From the IMG/VR virus record IMGVR_UViG_3300033429_000002, positions 1 to 64,000 of that record: a DNA stretch of 64,000 bases; one strand, written 5' to 3'. Shown piece after piece: positions 1-8,641 of the stretch. Made by a program: the position numbers and the translations under genes. Every line of letters starts with the position of its first letter. The first letter of the stretch is position 1. Under the pieces are notes generated by a model that made no database searches, was not told the DNA's origin, and was given only the letters and a program-made list of their open reading frames with translations. This DNA comes from a virus.

Positions 1-253
1 AGTTTCTGTAAACCCCAAGTTTTCCCGGAGGTAACGCGTCTAGATGATCGTATGGCTCCAGCAGGTTAATTCCGCTGACTATTTTAATTCCGTAAATTGC
101 GGAACCTATATCTAAATACCACGCTCCGGTCCTTCTATACGGCTTGATTACCCACTGAAAATTTAATCTATATGTCTGTCCAGATAGCGTCGGAGTAGAA
201 ACAAACACCGGTGAACCCTGTTGTTCTATATTTAGCTCAATTTCAAATATCAT
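1..253 (-). CDS. Baseplate plug-like tail protein (C-terminus outside window)
   Basis: The reading frame starts at an ATG at 253 and is open to the window edge, so about 84 N-terminal residues are visible. The start overlaps the stop of the upstream Dit-like gene (ATGA). The visible part (QG-P-FV near the start, then 'AWYLDI' and 'LPPGKLGVY') resembles the small beta-rich baseplate plug family typified by cyanophage Pam3 gp18. The position after tape measure and Dit-like genes fits a baseplate role. The family assignment rests on a partial sequence from memory of the family. Confidence 0.6.
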   Translation of the reverse strand, partial: MIFEIELNIEQQGSPVFVSTPTLSGQTYRLNFQWVIKPYRRTGAWYLDIGSAIYGIKIVSGINLLEPYDHLDALPPGKLGVYRN

Positions 254-816
254 GCTAGCACCCCTATCGATTGCAACGACGCGCTAGTTGATACCGTTCC
301 CACGTTTAGCAATAATTTTGGGACAACCTTAAGCCTGTTAAACGCGTTTATTTCTGTTATTGTGTCGGTTACAGTGCTGTTTATGTTTACCTTTCTTATT
401 CCCCAAAGTTCAGCAGTGAAAAATATTGAAAACCCTGGCCTATCCTTTTGCAATTGAATGTTTTTGAATTGCATATCTTTGAAGAGGTGAAACCCGTCCA
501 TTACGTTAAACGTCTCCCTGGACACTGATAATTCCAGCAATCTATCAAACTGCTCCTTTGCGAGTCCTTTTCTAGCGAACAGTGGATTCATGGCCGCGCC
601 AACTAGATTTGTCATTCTTATATCACTGAACCCCCCTTCAATCGTAAGTTTGGGCGGAAGGTTTATAATATGATCCGTTGTCGGGCTTCCGTCTTCAATC
701 GGGTTTTTAGTGATTATGTTGTCGTATACTTCACCAACACGGGTAGTGATGTCGATAGAAATTCCACCAATATCAGATAGAACTGTTATGGGATTTAGAA
801 ACCTTATATCTGTCAT
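250..816 (-). CDS. Dit-like distal tail / baseplate protein
   Basis: 188 aa. The segment 'LPPKLTIEGGFSDIRMTNLVG' spans about residues 53-73 and resembles the N-terminal domain of Dit-like tail proteins of contractile phages, which form a hub ring between tube and baseplate. It sits directly downstream of the tape measure gene (4-nt overlap) and overlaps the next baseplate gene, the usual gene order. No catalytic motif is seen. Hub function is inferred from resemblance and position. Confidence 0.65.
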   Translation of the reverse strand: MTDIRFLNPITVLSDIGGISIDITTRVGEVYDNIITKNPIEDGSPTTDHIINLPPKLTIEGGFSDIRMTNLVGAAMNPLFARKGLAKEQFDRLLELSVSRETFNVMDGFHLFKDMQFKNIQLQKDRPGFSIFFTAELWGIRKVNINSTVTDTITEINAFNRLKVVPKLLLNVGTVSTSASLQSIGVLA

Positions 817-2051
817 AATCCACCACCTGGAGAATTGGGAACAATCGCACCGTTTCTAGCTCTTACATTTCGTATAGGCGTTATGACTTTATCATTTACG
901 ACTTGATTTGCTATCTGTTCGACGCGCTTCACGTCCATGCCTTGCGGCAAGTCCTTTCCTTCTATAACAATCCTTGTTTCTCCGCTAACCTCAACATTTT
1001 GAGACCCCTTTAGCATTTCCACAATTGGGCCTAGTATAATCTTAGCGATAGGCGTCAGCAGACCGTCCTCGAACGTTCCCCCCTCCTTAAACTGAGAGGC
1101 CACATTCCCCCTGAAGTCTCCCACTTCATTGCCGATACCGGCCTCACTTCTAGCCTCTAGCAGCCTTTTCTCTCCTTCCCCCTCTTCTCCACCACCAAAC
1201 AGCAACCTAGTTGCCTTTAGAAAAGAGCTTATTCCTTCTACCGTTGATTTAACAGTATTCCAGAATGATTCTGATTGGCTTATAAGGTCTATGGTTGTGT
1301 TGATTTCTTTCAGAAGATCTTTTATTGCCGGGGCTGTTTCTTTTCCGAATCTTGTAGCGAAATCTGATCCCGTTTCCTCTAATTGCTGGGATGTATAACT
1401 TAGCGTGTCTTTGTTCTTTTCTGCTAGTTCGTTTAGTCTGCCCTGACTTTTTATCAGAGTTTGCAGCGTTAATTCTGCTCTTTGCTGCTCTGTGATGTCA
1501 CCAAACGGCTTGCTAAACGTTGTTTTGCTTAATATCTCAAGCTCGTTTTTTATGCCGGGGACTAACTCTTGTAACGCCTGTAAATCTCCACCCTTTATGA
1601 CTTCTCTTAATTTCTGGGCGACGTCGTCGAAATCAAGGTCAAGTTTTGCGATTGATATTTTTTCAATAAACGGGGCAAGCTTCTCGACAATATCAAAGTT
1701 TGCGGTTATTGATGAAAGCGACGCGGCTGCCCTCGCCGCTTCTCGTTTTGATATAACATCACTCCTATCGGCTATTTTGTTAACTAGCGATAGGATTTTC
1801 TCCGCGTCTTCTTTTGACCTAGAGTAGAAATTAGTGTTTGCCGTTTGCGTTTCGAGGTCTTTCAAAGCGATAACCCCAGCCGCCGAGGCTGCTGTTATTC
1901 CACCTATGGCAACTTTGAATCCTGTCTTTATTGCGGTTGCAGCTCTGAGTCCGGACGACTTCATTTTACTGAATGCATTTTCAGCATTCTTAACCGTTCC
2001 AGGCTTGACATTAAAGCTGACTCTGTTGATTAATTCTCTTACGACAGGCAT
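813..2051 (-). CDS. Tail tape measure protein (short)
   Basis: 412 aa, largely helical, with a hydrophobic Ala/Gly-rich stretch at about residues 40-62 (AIKTGFKVAIGGITAASAAG), as in many tape measure proteins. It follows the frameshifted tail chaperone genes, the classic position. Tape measure proteins set tail length at about 0.15 nm per residue, so 412 residues imply a tail near 60 nm, short for a myovirus. The start ATG at 2051 lies inside the last codons of the chaperone frameshift extension, suggesting translational coupling. Function is assigned mainly from position and composition. Confidence 0.75.
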   Translation of the reverse strand: MPVVRELINRVSFNVKPGTVKNAENAFSKMKSSGLRAATAIKTGFKVAIGGITAASAAGVIALKDLETQTANTNFYSRSKEDAEKILSLVNKIADRSDVISKREAARAAASLSSITANFDIVEKLAPFIEKISIAKLDLDFDDVAQKLREVIKGGDLQALQELVPGIKNELEILSKTTFSKPFGDITEQQRAELTLQTLIKSQGRLNELAEKNKDTLSYTSQQLEETGSDFATRFGKETAPAIKDLLKEINTTIDLISQSESFWNTVKSTVEGISSFLKATRLLFGGGEEGEGEKRLLEARSEAGIGNEVGDFRGNVASQFKEGGTFEDGLLTPIAKIILGPIVEMLKGSQNVEVSGETRIVIEGKDLPQGMDVKRVEQIANQVVNDKVITPIRNVRARNGAIVPNSPGGGL

Positions 2052-2610
2052 CTTCTAATTACCGCTGTTGTTCGTTCGATTTGTGTTCGTTCGTATATTT
2101 CGCACACTATCCAGTAGTCGACATCATCGTCATAAGTCCATTGATCTGTCTCCCTGAGGTTTGGGTCATGAACATACATGCCATGAATCGCGCCCCTCCA
2201 CTTGTCGCAATCTATCAGATTTTTAAGGTCGTAACTCGCGCCACCTCTTCTGATGATGTCGTTTGCTCTTTTTTTTTATCCTCTGCAACTCCGAAGTAGA
2301 AATCGTAGGCCGTGTTGAATATTTCCATTACGGTTGACGCGTCCAGATCTTCATACACATCGCTATCAAGTTCCGGGGCCGCAACGACGCTCATGATCAT
2401 GTGTTTAAGCATCGTGACAACTTCACCGTGCACCCCTGCCATCTGAGCTTGGATATATTGAAAATTAGTTAAGTCCTCATCAATTGGCATTCCTGAATTA
2501 ATGATAATTTTCATGAAGATAGATTTCAATTCGAGCGCCGTTGATACGCCTTTTTTTACAATGTCGTAGTTGTTTCCGTTAATCGTGAATGTCTTTATAT
2601 TTTTCTTCAT
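2039..2610 (-). CDS. Tail assembly chaperone, -1 frameshift product (gpGT-like)
   Basis: If ribosomes slip -1 on the nine-A run at 2269-2277, the frame stays open for about 75 more codons to a TAA at 2039-2041, 13 nt inside the tape measure gene. I read the extension by hand: it begins RANDIIRRGGASYDLKNLID and ends TTAVIRRCLS. It is acidic and aromatic like a real protein and fills the otherwise empty gap 2052-2214. This is the conserved G/GT arrangement of long-tailed phages. The total would be about 190 aa. Direct evidence is the open frame and homopolymer; slippage itself is inferred. Confidence 0.75.
2215..2610 (-). CDS. Tail assembly chaperone, short form (gpG-like)
   Basis: 131 aa. It lies between the tube/sheath genes and the tape measure gene, where long-tailed phages encode a G/GT chaperone pair that coats the tape measure protein during tail assembly. 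Near its 3' end the coding strand has GAT followed by nine A then GAGC (T-run 2269-2277 on the plus strand), a site for -1 slippage. In the zero frame translation continues for 15 codons and stops at 2215. Sequence similarity to known gpG proteins was not recognised; the call rests on position and the slippery site. Confidence 0.75.
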   Translation of the reverse strand: MKKNIKTFTINGNNYDIVKKGVSTALELKSIFMKIIINSGMPIDEDLTNFQYIQAQMAGVHGEVVTMLKHMIMSVVAAPELDSDVYEDLDASTVMEIFNTAYDFYFGVAEDKKKEQTTSSEEVARVTTLKI

Positions 2611-3074
2611 ATATATAGTACTTGCCCGTAAACTGCTTGGATGTTGAAAATGAGTGTCCCGCCCTCTAAGCTGTATGACTCCTCTGGTTCATCTTGTATA
2701 AAAGAAAGAAACGCTTTTTTTTGTCTTACCTGATCGTTGTTCGAATCTTTTCCGTTATCTATGATTAAAAACGGCCACCCCAGAAAGCCTATCTCTTGCA
2801 ACCGTATCATTGACATAAGACTAGCAACCTGTGGGGACTTTTGCAAGATAGTCAACGAAAATAATCTTGCTTTATTTGGGATGTAATCAACAAATGGCTC
2901 ATTCGACACAACACCTTGCATAAAGTTGAATTGTTTTACACTTTTAGACTCTGACATTGATACCCAGTCTTCAATAGTTGTGCTGAGGATATTGAAGTTC
3001 AGGCCAAGCAATCCCTCAGGTGTAGACGGTAGTCCTATTTGTATCGTGTACTTATCAGGCTGGTAGGCTTGCAT
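2607..3074 (-). CDS. Tail protein of unknown function
   Basis: 155 aa, located between the tube-like protein and the tail chaperone, with ATGA-type overlaps on both sides. It has mixed beta-type composition and ends in VYGQVLYI. The same slot in DUF3383-sheath myoviruses usually holds a conserved tail protein of unknown role. No motif was recognised. Virion or tail assembly function is inferred from position only. Confidence 0.6.
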   Translation of the reverse strand: MQAYQPDKYTIQIGLPSTPEGLLGLNFNILSTTIEDWVSMSESKSVKQFNFMQGVVSNEPFVDYIPNKARLFSLTILQKSPQVASLMSMIRLQEIGFLGWPFLIIDNGKDSNNDQVRQKKAFLSFIQDEPEESYSLEGGTLIFNIQAVYGQVLYI

Positions 3075-3523
3075 TATGCCGGTGCCGTCCGTTCTAAAAA
3101 GTTAAGTTTGGATATCTTAATAGTCCATGATCTATCGCCGGCCGTTGTCCCTAGTGTGTAATCAGGTATTTTCATGATTTTCGGGTCAACCCCGGACGCG
3201 ATAGTCACATTTTCAGTATTTGAAATGCGCTTAAGCTCAGCCCGTTTCATGAAGTTTCCGTCTTCCTGTCTTTTAGAAACATAATTAAAATTGTCGTTAA
3301 GATCAGACCCCCACTGAGTAGCAACGGTTGTATTTGCCAACTTTGCAACCCTGATAGAGTCTTGAGTATCACCTTTAGCACCCTCTACGGAACTGACGGA
3401 ATCATTCACAAGAGTCAAAATTATAAAATCCCCGTCTATCTCACCCTTGGTCGAAAATGTAATATCCTCGTCCGTCGTAAAGTACCAAGCGTGGTTTGTA
3501 GCTGAATAAGGTTTGTCTGCCAT
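3074..3523 (-). CDS. Tail tube protein (DUF3277-like, probable)
   Basis: 149 aa. It lies directly downstream of the sheath gene, as tube genes do in contractile-tailed phages. The start 'HAWYFTTDEDITFSTKGEIDG' region and the C-terminal 'WTIKISKLNFLERT' resemble the small beta-barrel tube proteins labelled DUF3277. It overlaps the following tail gene by one base. The family name is from memory and would need a profile search. Confidence 0.6.
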   Translation of the reverse strand: MADKPYSATNHAWYFTTDEDITFSTKGEIDGDFIILTLVNDSVSSVEGAKGDTQDSIRVAKLANTTVATQWGSDLNDNFNYVSKRQEDGNFMKRAELKRISNTENVTIASGVDPKIMKIPDYTLGTTAGDRSWTIKISKLNFLERTAPA

Positions 3524-3530
3524 GCTCCGC

Positions 3531-4868
3531 CTATGTTGATAGTGTTAATGTTGCCTCGAGATTGTGAATTTTTCCACGAATCAGAGCGTTTATTTCTATC
3601 CCTTCCAATAATCTAGCTGTTTTGTTCGCTGAGGGAATTGAACCAAGATTCGGCATTGAAACGTTGTAGTTTTGACCGGCGTATACCCCTGACACAAAAG
3701 GAGTCAAGAATCCCTTGTCTATACCGTCGTCAAGTCTTGAGTTTATTGTTGACTGAACTTTCTGAAATCCTACCGCGTCATATCCAAGCTCTCCGCCCTC
3801 ATTTAAAATCAATTGAACAAGGTCAAGTGCAAGGTTTGTTTCCAGCCAATCGGACCCACGTTGAACGTCTATATATCTGCCTGACGCAAGTTTTCCACCG
3901 CCTCCGGGTTTTGGCCCTGATGTAGCGTTAACCCCGCCAATCGTAGCATACCAGTTTGCGTTTTTGGTGCCTAGAAAACCTTTTTCAGTGTCCGTCAATA
4001 CAGTTGCGGTTGAAAGCCCGCGACCGTCTACAATAACCCCAGCTAATGTCTGTACGTCCCATGTTGCTTTCCCAGCGTCCCTTGGTAGTTGCTTGCCCAA
4101 TATTGCAGCATCCAGCAAGTTGAAGTTAACCCATGCTTGTGTTGCTGTTGCGTCCGTTGCCGTGCCCGATGGAACCGTAAATGTAAAGTCATTTGCCCCA
4201 ACTGTTAGCAGCGTCCATGTAGAATTCAAAGCCGTTGTCGCAGAGTCCCAAGGAGCTACAGTGTCCCCGATCGTAAAGGGATTAGACCCGAACGCAGCTA
4301 CAAACGTGGTAACATCCGCTGTACAAGTAGTCCCGGCAACAGTCAGTGAATCAATTTCAAACTCAAGTCCGGCAGTCTTTGAGAACCAACCACCGGCCCT
4401 ATTATTAGACGCGGCTTGCAATACTGAGAAAATATCTGTTGACGCGGATGTTATAGCCTCTGCCTCTTGAGATGAAAATATGTATAGTTTTTTGTTTGCC
4501 AGGGCATAACTTGCCGCGCTTTGGTGATCTGCTGATACATCACCAGGAACTCCTATCGCGTACCAATCACCATCCACAAGAGCCGCCGCTGTTAGTGCTG
4601 CTGTAACCGTTTCTCCTGTTTCTCTTTTGATAACTTTAACTGATTCAGGAGTGTACGCTTGAGAGAAAAATATATTCGCAAATTGCCCTACAGGAGTACG
4701 AACAGGGAATACGGCTTGCAATGCTGAGAGTCCAGAATACGTCGCCACCCTTCCCGCTGCTGTTACACCGTGTTCGTGAACAATTGCCAGAATACCGAAT
4801 CCCGGCCTTGTTACGGTTATGTCTGAAATGCTTACTGTAATGTTCGCTCTGTTATCTGTTTCACCCAT
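3531..4868 (-). CDS. Contractile tail sheath protein (DUF3383-like)
   Basis: 445 aa. The opening 'ITVSISDITVTRPGFGILAIV', spanning roughly residues 10-30, is the typical start of DUF3383 sheath-like proteins, and the C-terminal half carries the conserved core (VDVQRGSDWLETNL-like segment and the final 'LRGKIHNLEATLTL'-type strand). A sheath contracts to drive the tube through the host envelope, so the phage is a myovirus. It precedes the tube gene. Length fits the family. Confidence 0.85.
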   Translation of the reverse strand: MGETDNRANITVSISDITVTRPGFGILAIVHEHGVTAAGRVATYSGLSALQAVFPVRTPVGQFANIFFSQAYTPESVKVIKRETGETVTAALTAAALVDGDWYAIGVPGDVSADHQSAASYALANKKLYIFSSQEAEAITSASTDIFSVLQAASNNRAGGWFSKTAGLEFEIDSLTVAGTTCTADVTTFVAAFGSNPFTIGDTVAPWDSATTALNSTWTLLTVGANDFTFTVPSGTATDATATQAWVNFNLLDAAILGKQLPRDAGKATWDVQTLAGVIVDGRGLSTATVLTDTEKGFLGTKNANWYATIGGVNATSGPKPGGGGKLASGRYIDVQRGSDWLETNLALDLVQLILNEGGELGYDAVGFQKVQSTINSRLDDGIDKGFLTPFVSGVYAGQNYNVSMPNLGSIPSANKTARLLEGIEINALIRGKIHNLEATLTLST

Positions 4869-4871
4869 TTT

Positions 4872-5504
4872 CTATATCTCCGCTAAAATGAGACCACCGT
4901 TATCTTCTGTTGGAGGTGTGATGCTAGTAAAATAATCTGTATCTTTTTCCACTGTTTGAACTATACCGCTGAATAGATATTCTATTGTTGCTTGATTTAT
5001 GTATTTGTCATCATCAACACTTGATAAAACGTTTGGTCTTATAGTCTGCCCAAGTGGGTGAAACGCTATATCCGCCGCTTCCAATATATTATTAACTGAT
5101 TGAATGTAAGATCTGTTTATGATGTTTTGTATGTAGCTATCAGCCGAGACTCTGATTTTTTTATGGTTCTGATCGTATGAGTCAACAAAGCAACTAATCT
5201 GCACCGACCACTTAAAAGGCTGAAAATATGTTGTCTCGTAATTGTCAGTTACAGAATTATAATTCTTTCTGAACCAAGGCTGGCCTTGAGTTGGTTGTGA
5301 AATTTTTGTAAGTAATATATAGGGCCGTACCCGATCAAATTCTGAACCCTCCCAGTATATCGCCCTCCCACCTGACAGGTGTTTTTTGTCGCTTGGCAAT
5401 GTTGACGTTGCGTAGTTAGGTAATGCTGAAGCCGTCTTTGCCCACGTTGCTATCGCATCCTCAATCGCTCTAAAATCAGTTATCTGTTCAATGGTTACTG
5501 TCAT
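4872..5504 (-). CDS. Neck terminator protein gp12-like (LIC_12616 family)
   Basis: 210 aa. It sits between head-closure genes and the sheath gene. The motifs 'RPYILLTKI' and a 'FSGIVQTV'-type strand near the C-terminus match the phage neck terminator family seen next to DUF3383 sheath genes. Such proteins cap the tube and join it to the neck. It overlaps the upstream gene by 4 nt (ATGA). Assignment is by resemblance and synteny. Confidence 0.65.
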   Translation of the reverse strand: MTVTIEQITDFRAIEDAIATWAKTASALPNYATSTLPSDKKHLSGGRAIYWEGSEFDRVRPYILLTKISQPTQGQPWFRKNYNSVTDNYETTYFQPFKWSVQISCFVDSYDQNHKKIRVSADSYIQNIINRSYIQSVNNILEAADIAFHPLGQTIRPNVLSSVDDDKYINQATIEYLFSGIVQTVEKDTDYFTSITPPTEDNGGLILAEI

Positions 5505-5896
5505 TCTACAAACACCGCTTTACATCCCTGAATTAAGTCCCAATCGTTTATGAATTTGACCTCGTACCAATGACCCTTGAATTCGAACTGATCCCCGAAA
5601 TCAAGGAACTCATCTTGTGAGCTTGGAAGTTGACCTTGTACATTTGGGACCACCATCACAAACCGCCATGATTTTTCTCTGAATCCCTCCGGTAATCTTG
5701 CATAATCTTGATCGCCAAGTGGTTGAGTCCTAATCCCGTTTATTGTTCTATATTCGTATTGGTCACCGGATAGTTCCCCGTGTTCGTCAAGTGCTCCCTT
5801 TCTTACTCTTCTTATTCTGTATGGCCTATTTGGATCATACGGTAGTCTATTTCCCCATGTTGTTATCTTTTGCGCTATTTCAGGATCAATTGGCAC
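5501..5896 (-). CDS. Head closure / head-tail connector protein (probable)
   Basis: 131 aa. It is located between the gpG-type tail completion gene and the neck terminator, the position of head-closure (stopper) proteins. It is rich in aromatic and charged residues ('FEFKGHWYEVKFINDW' near the C-terminus), suggesting a small beta-barrel. No diagnostic motif was recognised, so the role is inferred from gene order. Confidence 0.5.
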   Translation of the reverse strand: MPIDPEIAQKITTWGNRLPYDPNRPYRIRRVRKGALDEHGELSGDQYEYRTINGIRTQPLGDQDYARLPEGFREKSWRFVMVVPNVQGQLPSSQDEFLDFGDQFEFKGHWYEVKFINDWDLIQGCKAVFVE

Positions 5897-6438
5897 TATC
5901 CGACCTCGTAATCAATTGCGGCTCTTAAAATTCCCTTGTCAATCAGCGGTTGAGATGATTTCTTTTTTGCTATCGTGTATGGATGATTCGGCTTGAATTT
6001 CCCCTTTGTTGACATGGATTTCTGAATCTGTTGTTTGTGAGTTTGACCTACTTCGTTTAGTGCTTTCCTTCTAGTCGTTTTCCCTGCTAAAACTTCCTTG
6101 TCTTTTTCGTCGATCATTCTGAAAAGAATTGATTCGTTTTCGTCAAATGTCTGTCTCATGTATGGCCTTGACGGTATATTTATTACCTCAGTGCTTTTTG
6201 ATAAGTTCAGACCATTGGCAGATAAAAAACCTCTCATTTTAGGAGTTACTTGAATTTGTGCTCCATATTCCTGAACGGCCGCCAGTTCTGCAAGTGTTAT
6301 GTCTGATTGTTTCCCGTCGACCGGTGGACGTTTTTGCGCTCCTGGTTGGGTTAAAATACCAACGTCAACATATTCGACATCATCGAACGAATTCACGTAG
6401 TTATTCCATCCCTTATCAATGACCTCTTGATCTTTCAT
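5896..6438 (-). CDS. Phage virion morphogenesis protein (Mu gpG / HK97 gp10-like)
   Basis: 180 aa. It shows the family signatures 'IPSRPYMRQTFDEN' (about residues 89-102) and 'PLIDKGILRAAIDYEV' at the C-terminus, typical of tail completion proteins that attach at the head-tail joint. It has single-base to 4-nt overlaps with both neighbours. The conserved motifs make this one of the surer neck calls. Confidence 0.75.
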   Translation of the reverse strand: MKDQEVIDKGWNNYVNSFDDVEYVDVGILTQPGAQKRPPVDGKQSDITLAELAAVQEYGAQIQVTPKMRGFLSANGLNLSKSTEVINIPSRPYMRQTFDENESILFRMIDEKDKEVLAGKTTRRKALNEVGQTHKQQIQKSMSTKGKFKPNHPYTIAKKKSSQPLIDKGILRAAIDYEVG

Positions 6439-6851
6439 ATCATGATCCGTGTTTGCGGTCTTTGTGACATGATTTCATAAGCTTCAGTACCGTATTGATT
6501 CGCGTTCAGAAGGTCAGTGGCTGTTGAATTGTTTTTTGCCATGGTGTTTGACACACTAAATGCATCTATTGACACACCGGATAGTGAACCAGTACCGGCA
6601 GGTGTATCTGTAATAAATGCAGCGTGCCAAGCCCCGATTGCTATTTGCAGTTGTCTGACTAGCCCTATTGTTAAATCCTGAGCGTCTCCCGGTGTGCTGG
6701 TATCGCCTGGAATATAAAGCCAGTCATGGACAAACTGTAAAGTTGAATCCTGTTGGGCTTGAGAAAAGTTCGCGATCTGTAAAACGCCTGATGCGCGAAC
6801 TTTAATATCATCAAAGGTTATTAAAAGTGGAAGTATAAATGAAGTTGCCAT
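6435..6851 (-). CDS. Head-tail adaptor protein (DUF4054-like, probable)
   Basis: 138 aa. It follows the capsid gene block and precedes the gpG-like gene, where the adaptor that docks on the portal is encoded. The N-terminus 'FDDIKVRASGVLQIAN' and the helical body fit small adaptor proteins. It overlaps the upstream coiled-coil gene by one base and the downstream gene by 4 nt. No catalytic residues. Family assignment is tentative. Confidence 0.5.
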   Translation of the reverse strand: MATSFILPLLITFDDIKVRASGVLQIANFSQAQQDSTLQFVHDWLYIPGDTSTPGDAQDLTIGLVRQLQIAIGAWHAAFITDTPAGTGSLSGVSIDAFSVSNTMAKNNSTATDLLNANQYGTEAYEIMSQRPQTRIMI

Positions 6852-7396
6852 TATTTTTTAACTTTTAAATCCTTGTTTTCTTTTTCGAGTTTGTTCACTT
6901 CAAGTTTGAGTTTTTTATTCTCATCTTTCAATGAATCAACTTCTTTTTGCTTCTTGCCTTCGAAATCAGCAAGATCGACTTTTAAAGATTTTACCTCGGC
7001 TTCGAGATCCTTATTCTTTTGGATCTCCTCACCTCTGAGATTGACATATTTTTGAACTTCCGCTTGAAGCTCATTTTTCTGTCTTTTCAAGGCTTCCTCA
7101 TTTTCAGCCTTGAGTTCAGAAATTTTCTTTTTGTACTCAGCTTTCGGGTCAGACTTTTCGACGACATCTTCATCCGCTGTTTTAGCGGCCGCCATCTCTT
7201 TCTTTCCCGTTAGCCATTTGTACAACTTCTTTTGAGTCTTAGCCTGAAAGCCCAAATCCTCTTCCAAAACTTTCTTGTGAGAATTTGGAATTTCATTGAT
7301 GCCAAACTTAATTTGGTACTTAGATTTGACACCGTTTTCAGGTACTTCATAAGTCCAAGTACCCGTGGCTTTCGACTGTAGATAATTATCAGCCAT
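6851..7396 (-). CDS. Coiled-coil protein of the head module
   Basis: 181 aa. Residues 1-60 form a short globular part; residues 85-181 are almost entirely Lys/Glu/Leu heptads predicting a long coiled coil that ends in KKLKLEVNKLEKENKDLKVKK-like repeats. It sits between the major capsid gene and the adaptor gene. Such a protein could be a scaffold-like or head-completion component, but nothing identifies a function. Confidence 0.55.
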   Translation of the reverse strand: MADNYLQSKATGTWTYEVPENGVKSKYQIKFGINEIPNSHKKVLEEDLGFQAKTQKKLYKWLTGKKEMAAAKTADEDVVEKSDPKAEYKKKISELKAENEEALKRQKNELQAEVQKYVNLRGEEIQKNKDLEAEVKSLKVDLADFEGKKQKEVDSLKDENKKLKLEVNKLEKENKDLKVKK

Positions 7397-7403
7397 TTTT
7401 CCC

Positions 7404-8633
7404 CTATGGTGCTTGGATTGAATAACGTCTCACAAGAGCCTTGTTTCTGATCAACTTCAGTCCTGCAAAGTAATCATAGTAAGGAATTACCATTGACAAT
7501 CCTTGAAACTGAGTTGCCAACGGGGTTAAATCAGCGGCTTTCACGAAGCTGTAAGCCTCTGTATCATTTGGTGTCAGCATAAAACCTGCCGCCGTCCCGC
7601 TGTTAAACGCAGAATCAAACCCAAGGATTACTTGCCAGTTGGTAATGCCAGTGGCTTGCCTTCCCTCCAATGTGTTCAGGTAAGCCCACGTGCTTTGGGT
7701 AGTACCACCTGATGAAGTCAACATTGTGGTTGTGTAAAGAGCGTTCAAAGCTTCTAGAGGAAGGGTACACGTAAAAGTTGCCATATTCCCGGACAAACCA
7801 TCGTCCTGAAACGGACCACCCCATCTTCCTTCAGTGGCTGTATGAATCGCAATTCTAGCCCCTGCTAAATCACCAAACACAATCTCACGACCTGTTTTAT
7901 TGATCCAGTACTTCAATGAAGCACCAGGGCCAACGCCATTTGGGTCTTCGACAGAATCAACAACGGCCGCGTCATCGATACCAGAATCCATCAGCCCGAC
8001 AAGGTTGTCATTCCCGTATATTCCGAGAGTGTTTAGATCTTGGAGATATGCCCGTCTTACAGCCCTAGCTTTTCTTGCTTCTAGGGGAAGACCGGCAAAG
8101 TTTGCAGCGTCCATTTCTTGAATATTAAATTCAAGAGCTCCACCACCCATTTCAATCTTGATCGTGTACTCAGTCCCGGAAATATGAGACAATGGAAGAT
8201 CTCTTGCTGAACCTGTGATTCTTTTGTAATCACCTTGCAAGTCGTCAAGCTTGAAAGTATGCTGTGTTGCTCCCACCGGAATCATTGTGTTTTGCATCGC
8301 TGGCATCCAGTCAATATTCCCATACTCGACTTCCCGCATGATCTGGTCGAAATGTTCCAATTCCCTGTCCGTGAAAGCTGACAAGTCATCCATTGAAACA
8401 CCGTCCATTGACTCGGCTCCGAAATCCCGGATATTGGTCCCGATTCCCTTGCCGATGATCTGGTCGGTTGTCAAGTCCACTCCATTTAAACCAGCCATTT
8501 CTAGCTCTACCCGCGTGGTCAAGTCCTCAATCATCTTGACCTTTGTGTCATCCATCGAAACAATACCCGCCCTCTTTCGAGACACATAGTCATGCTTCAG
8601 GATATCGATGGTGTCCTGTGCTAATTTACCCAT
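7404..8633 (-). CDS. Major capsid protein (DUF2184-like, HK97 fold)
   Basis: 409 aa. The pattern matches the DUF2184 major capsid family: an internal 'RDLPLSHI' strand, 'EFNIQEMDAANFAGLPL' followed by an Ala/Arg-rich helix (ARKARAVRRAYLQDL), then 'YGNDNLVGLMD', equivalent to the family's GLLN turn. It is preceded by cement and protease/scaffold genes, the usual order. It forms the icosahedral shell. There is no N-terminal scaffold extension beyond about 60 residues, consistent with a separate scaffold. Confidence 0.85.
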   Translation of the reverse strand: MGKLAQDTIDILKHDYVSRKRAGIVSMDDTKVKMIEDLTTRVELEMAGLNGVDLTTDQIIGKGIGTNIRDFGAESMDGVSMDDLSAFTDRELEHFDQIMREVEYGNIDWMPAMQNTMIPVGATQHTFKLDDLQGDYKRITGSARDLPLSHISGTEYTIKIEMGGGALEFNIQEMDAANFAGLPLEARKARAVRRAYLQDLNTLGIYGNDNLVGLMDSGIDDAAVVDSVEDPNGVGPGASLKYWINKTGREIVFGDLAGARIAIHTATEGRWGGPFQDDGLSGNMATFTCTLPLEALNALYTTTMLTSSGGTTQSTWAYLNTLEGRQATGITNWQVILGFDSAFNSGTAAGFMLTPNDTEAYSFVKAADLTPLATQFQGLSMVIPYYDYFAGLKLIRNKALVRRYSIQAP

Positions 8634-8641
8634 TTTATCTC

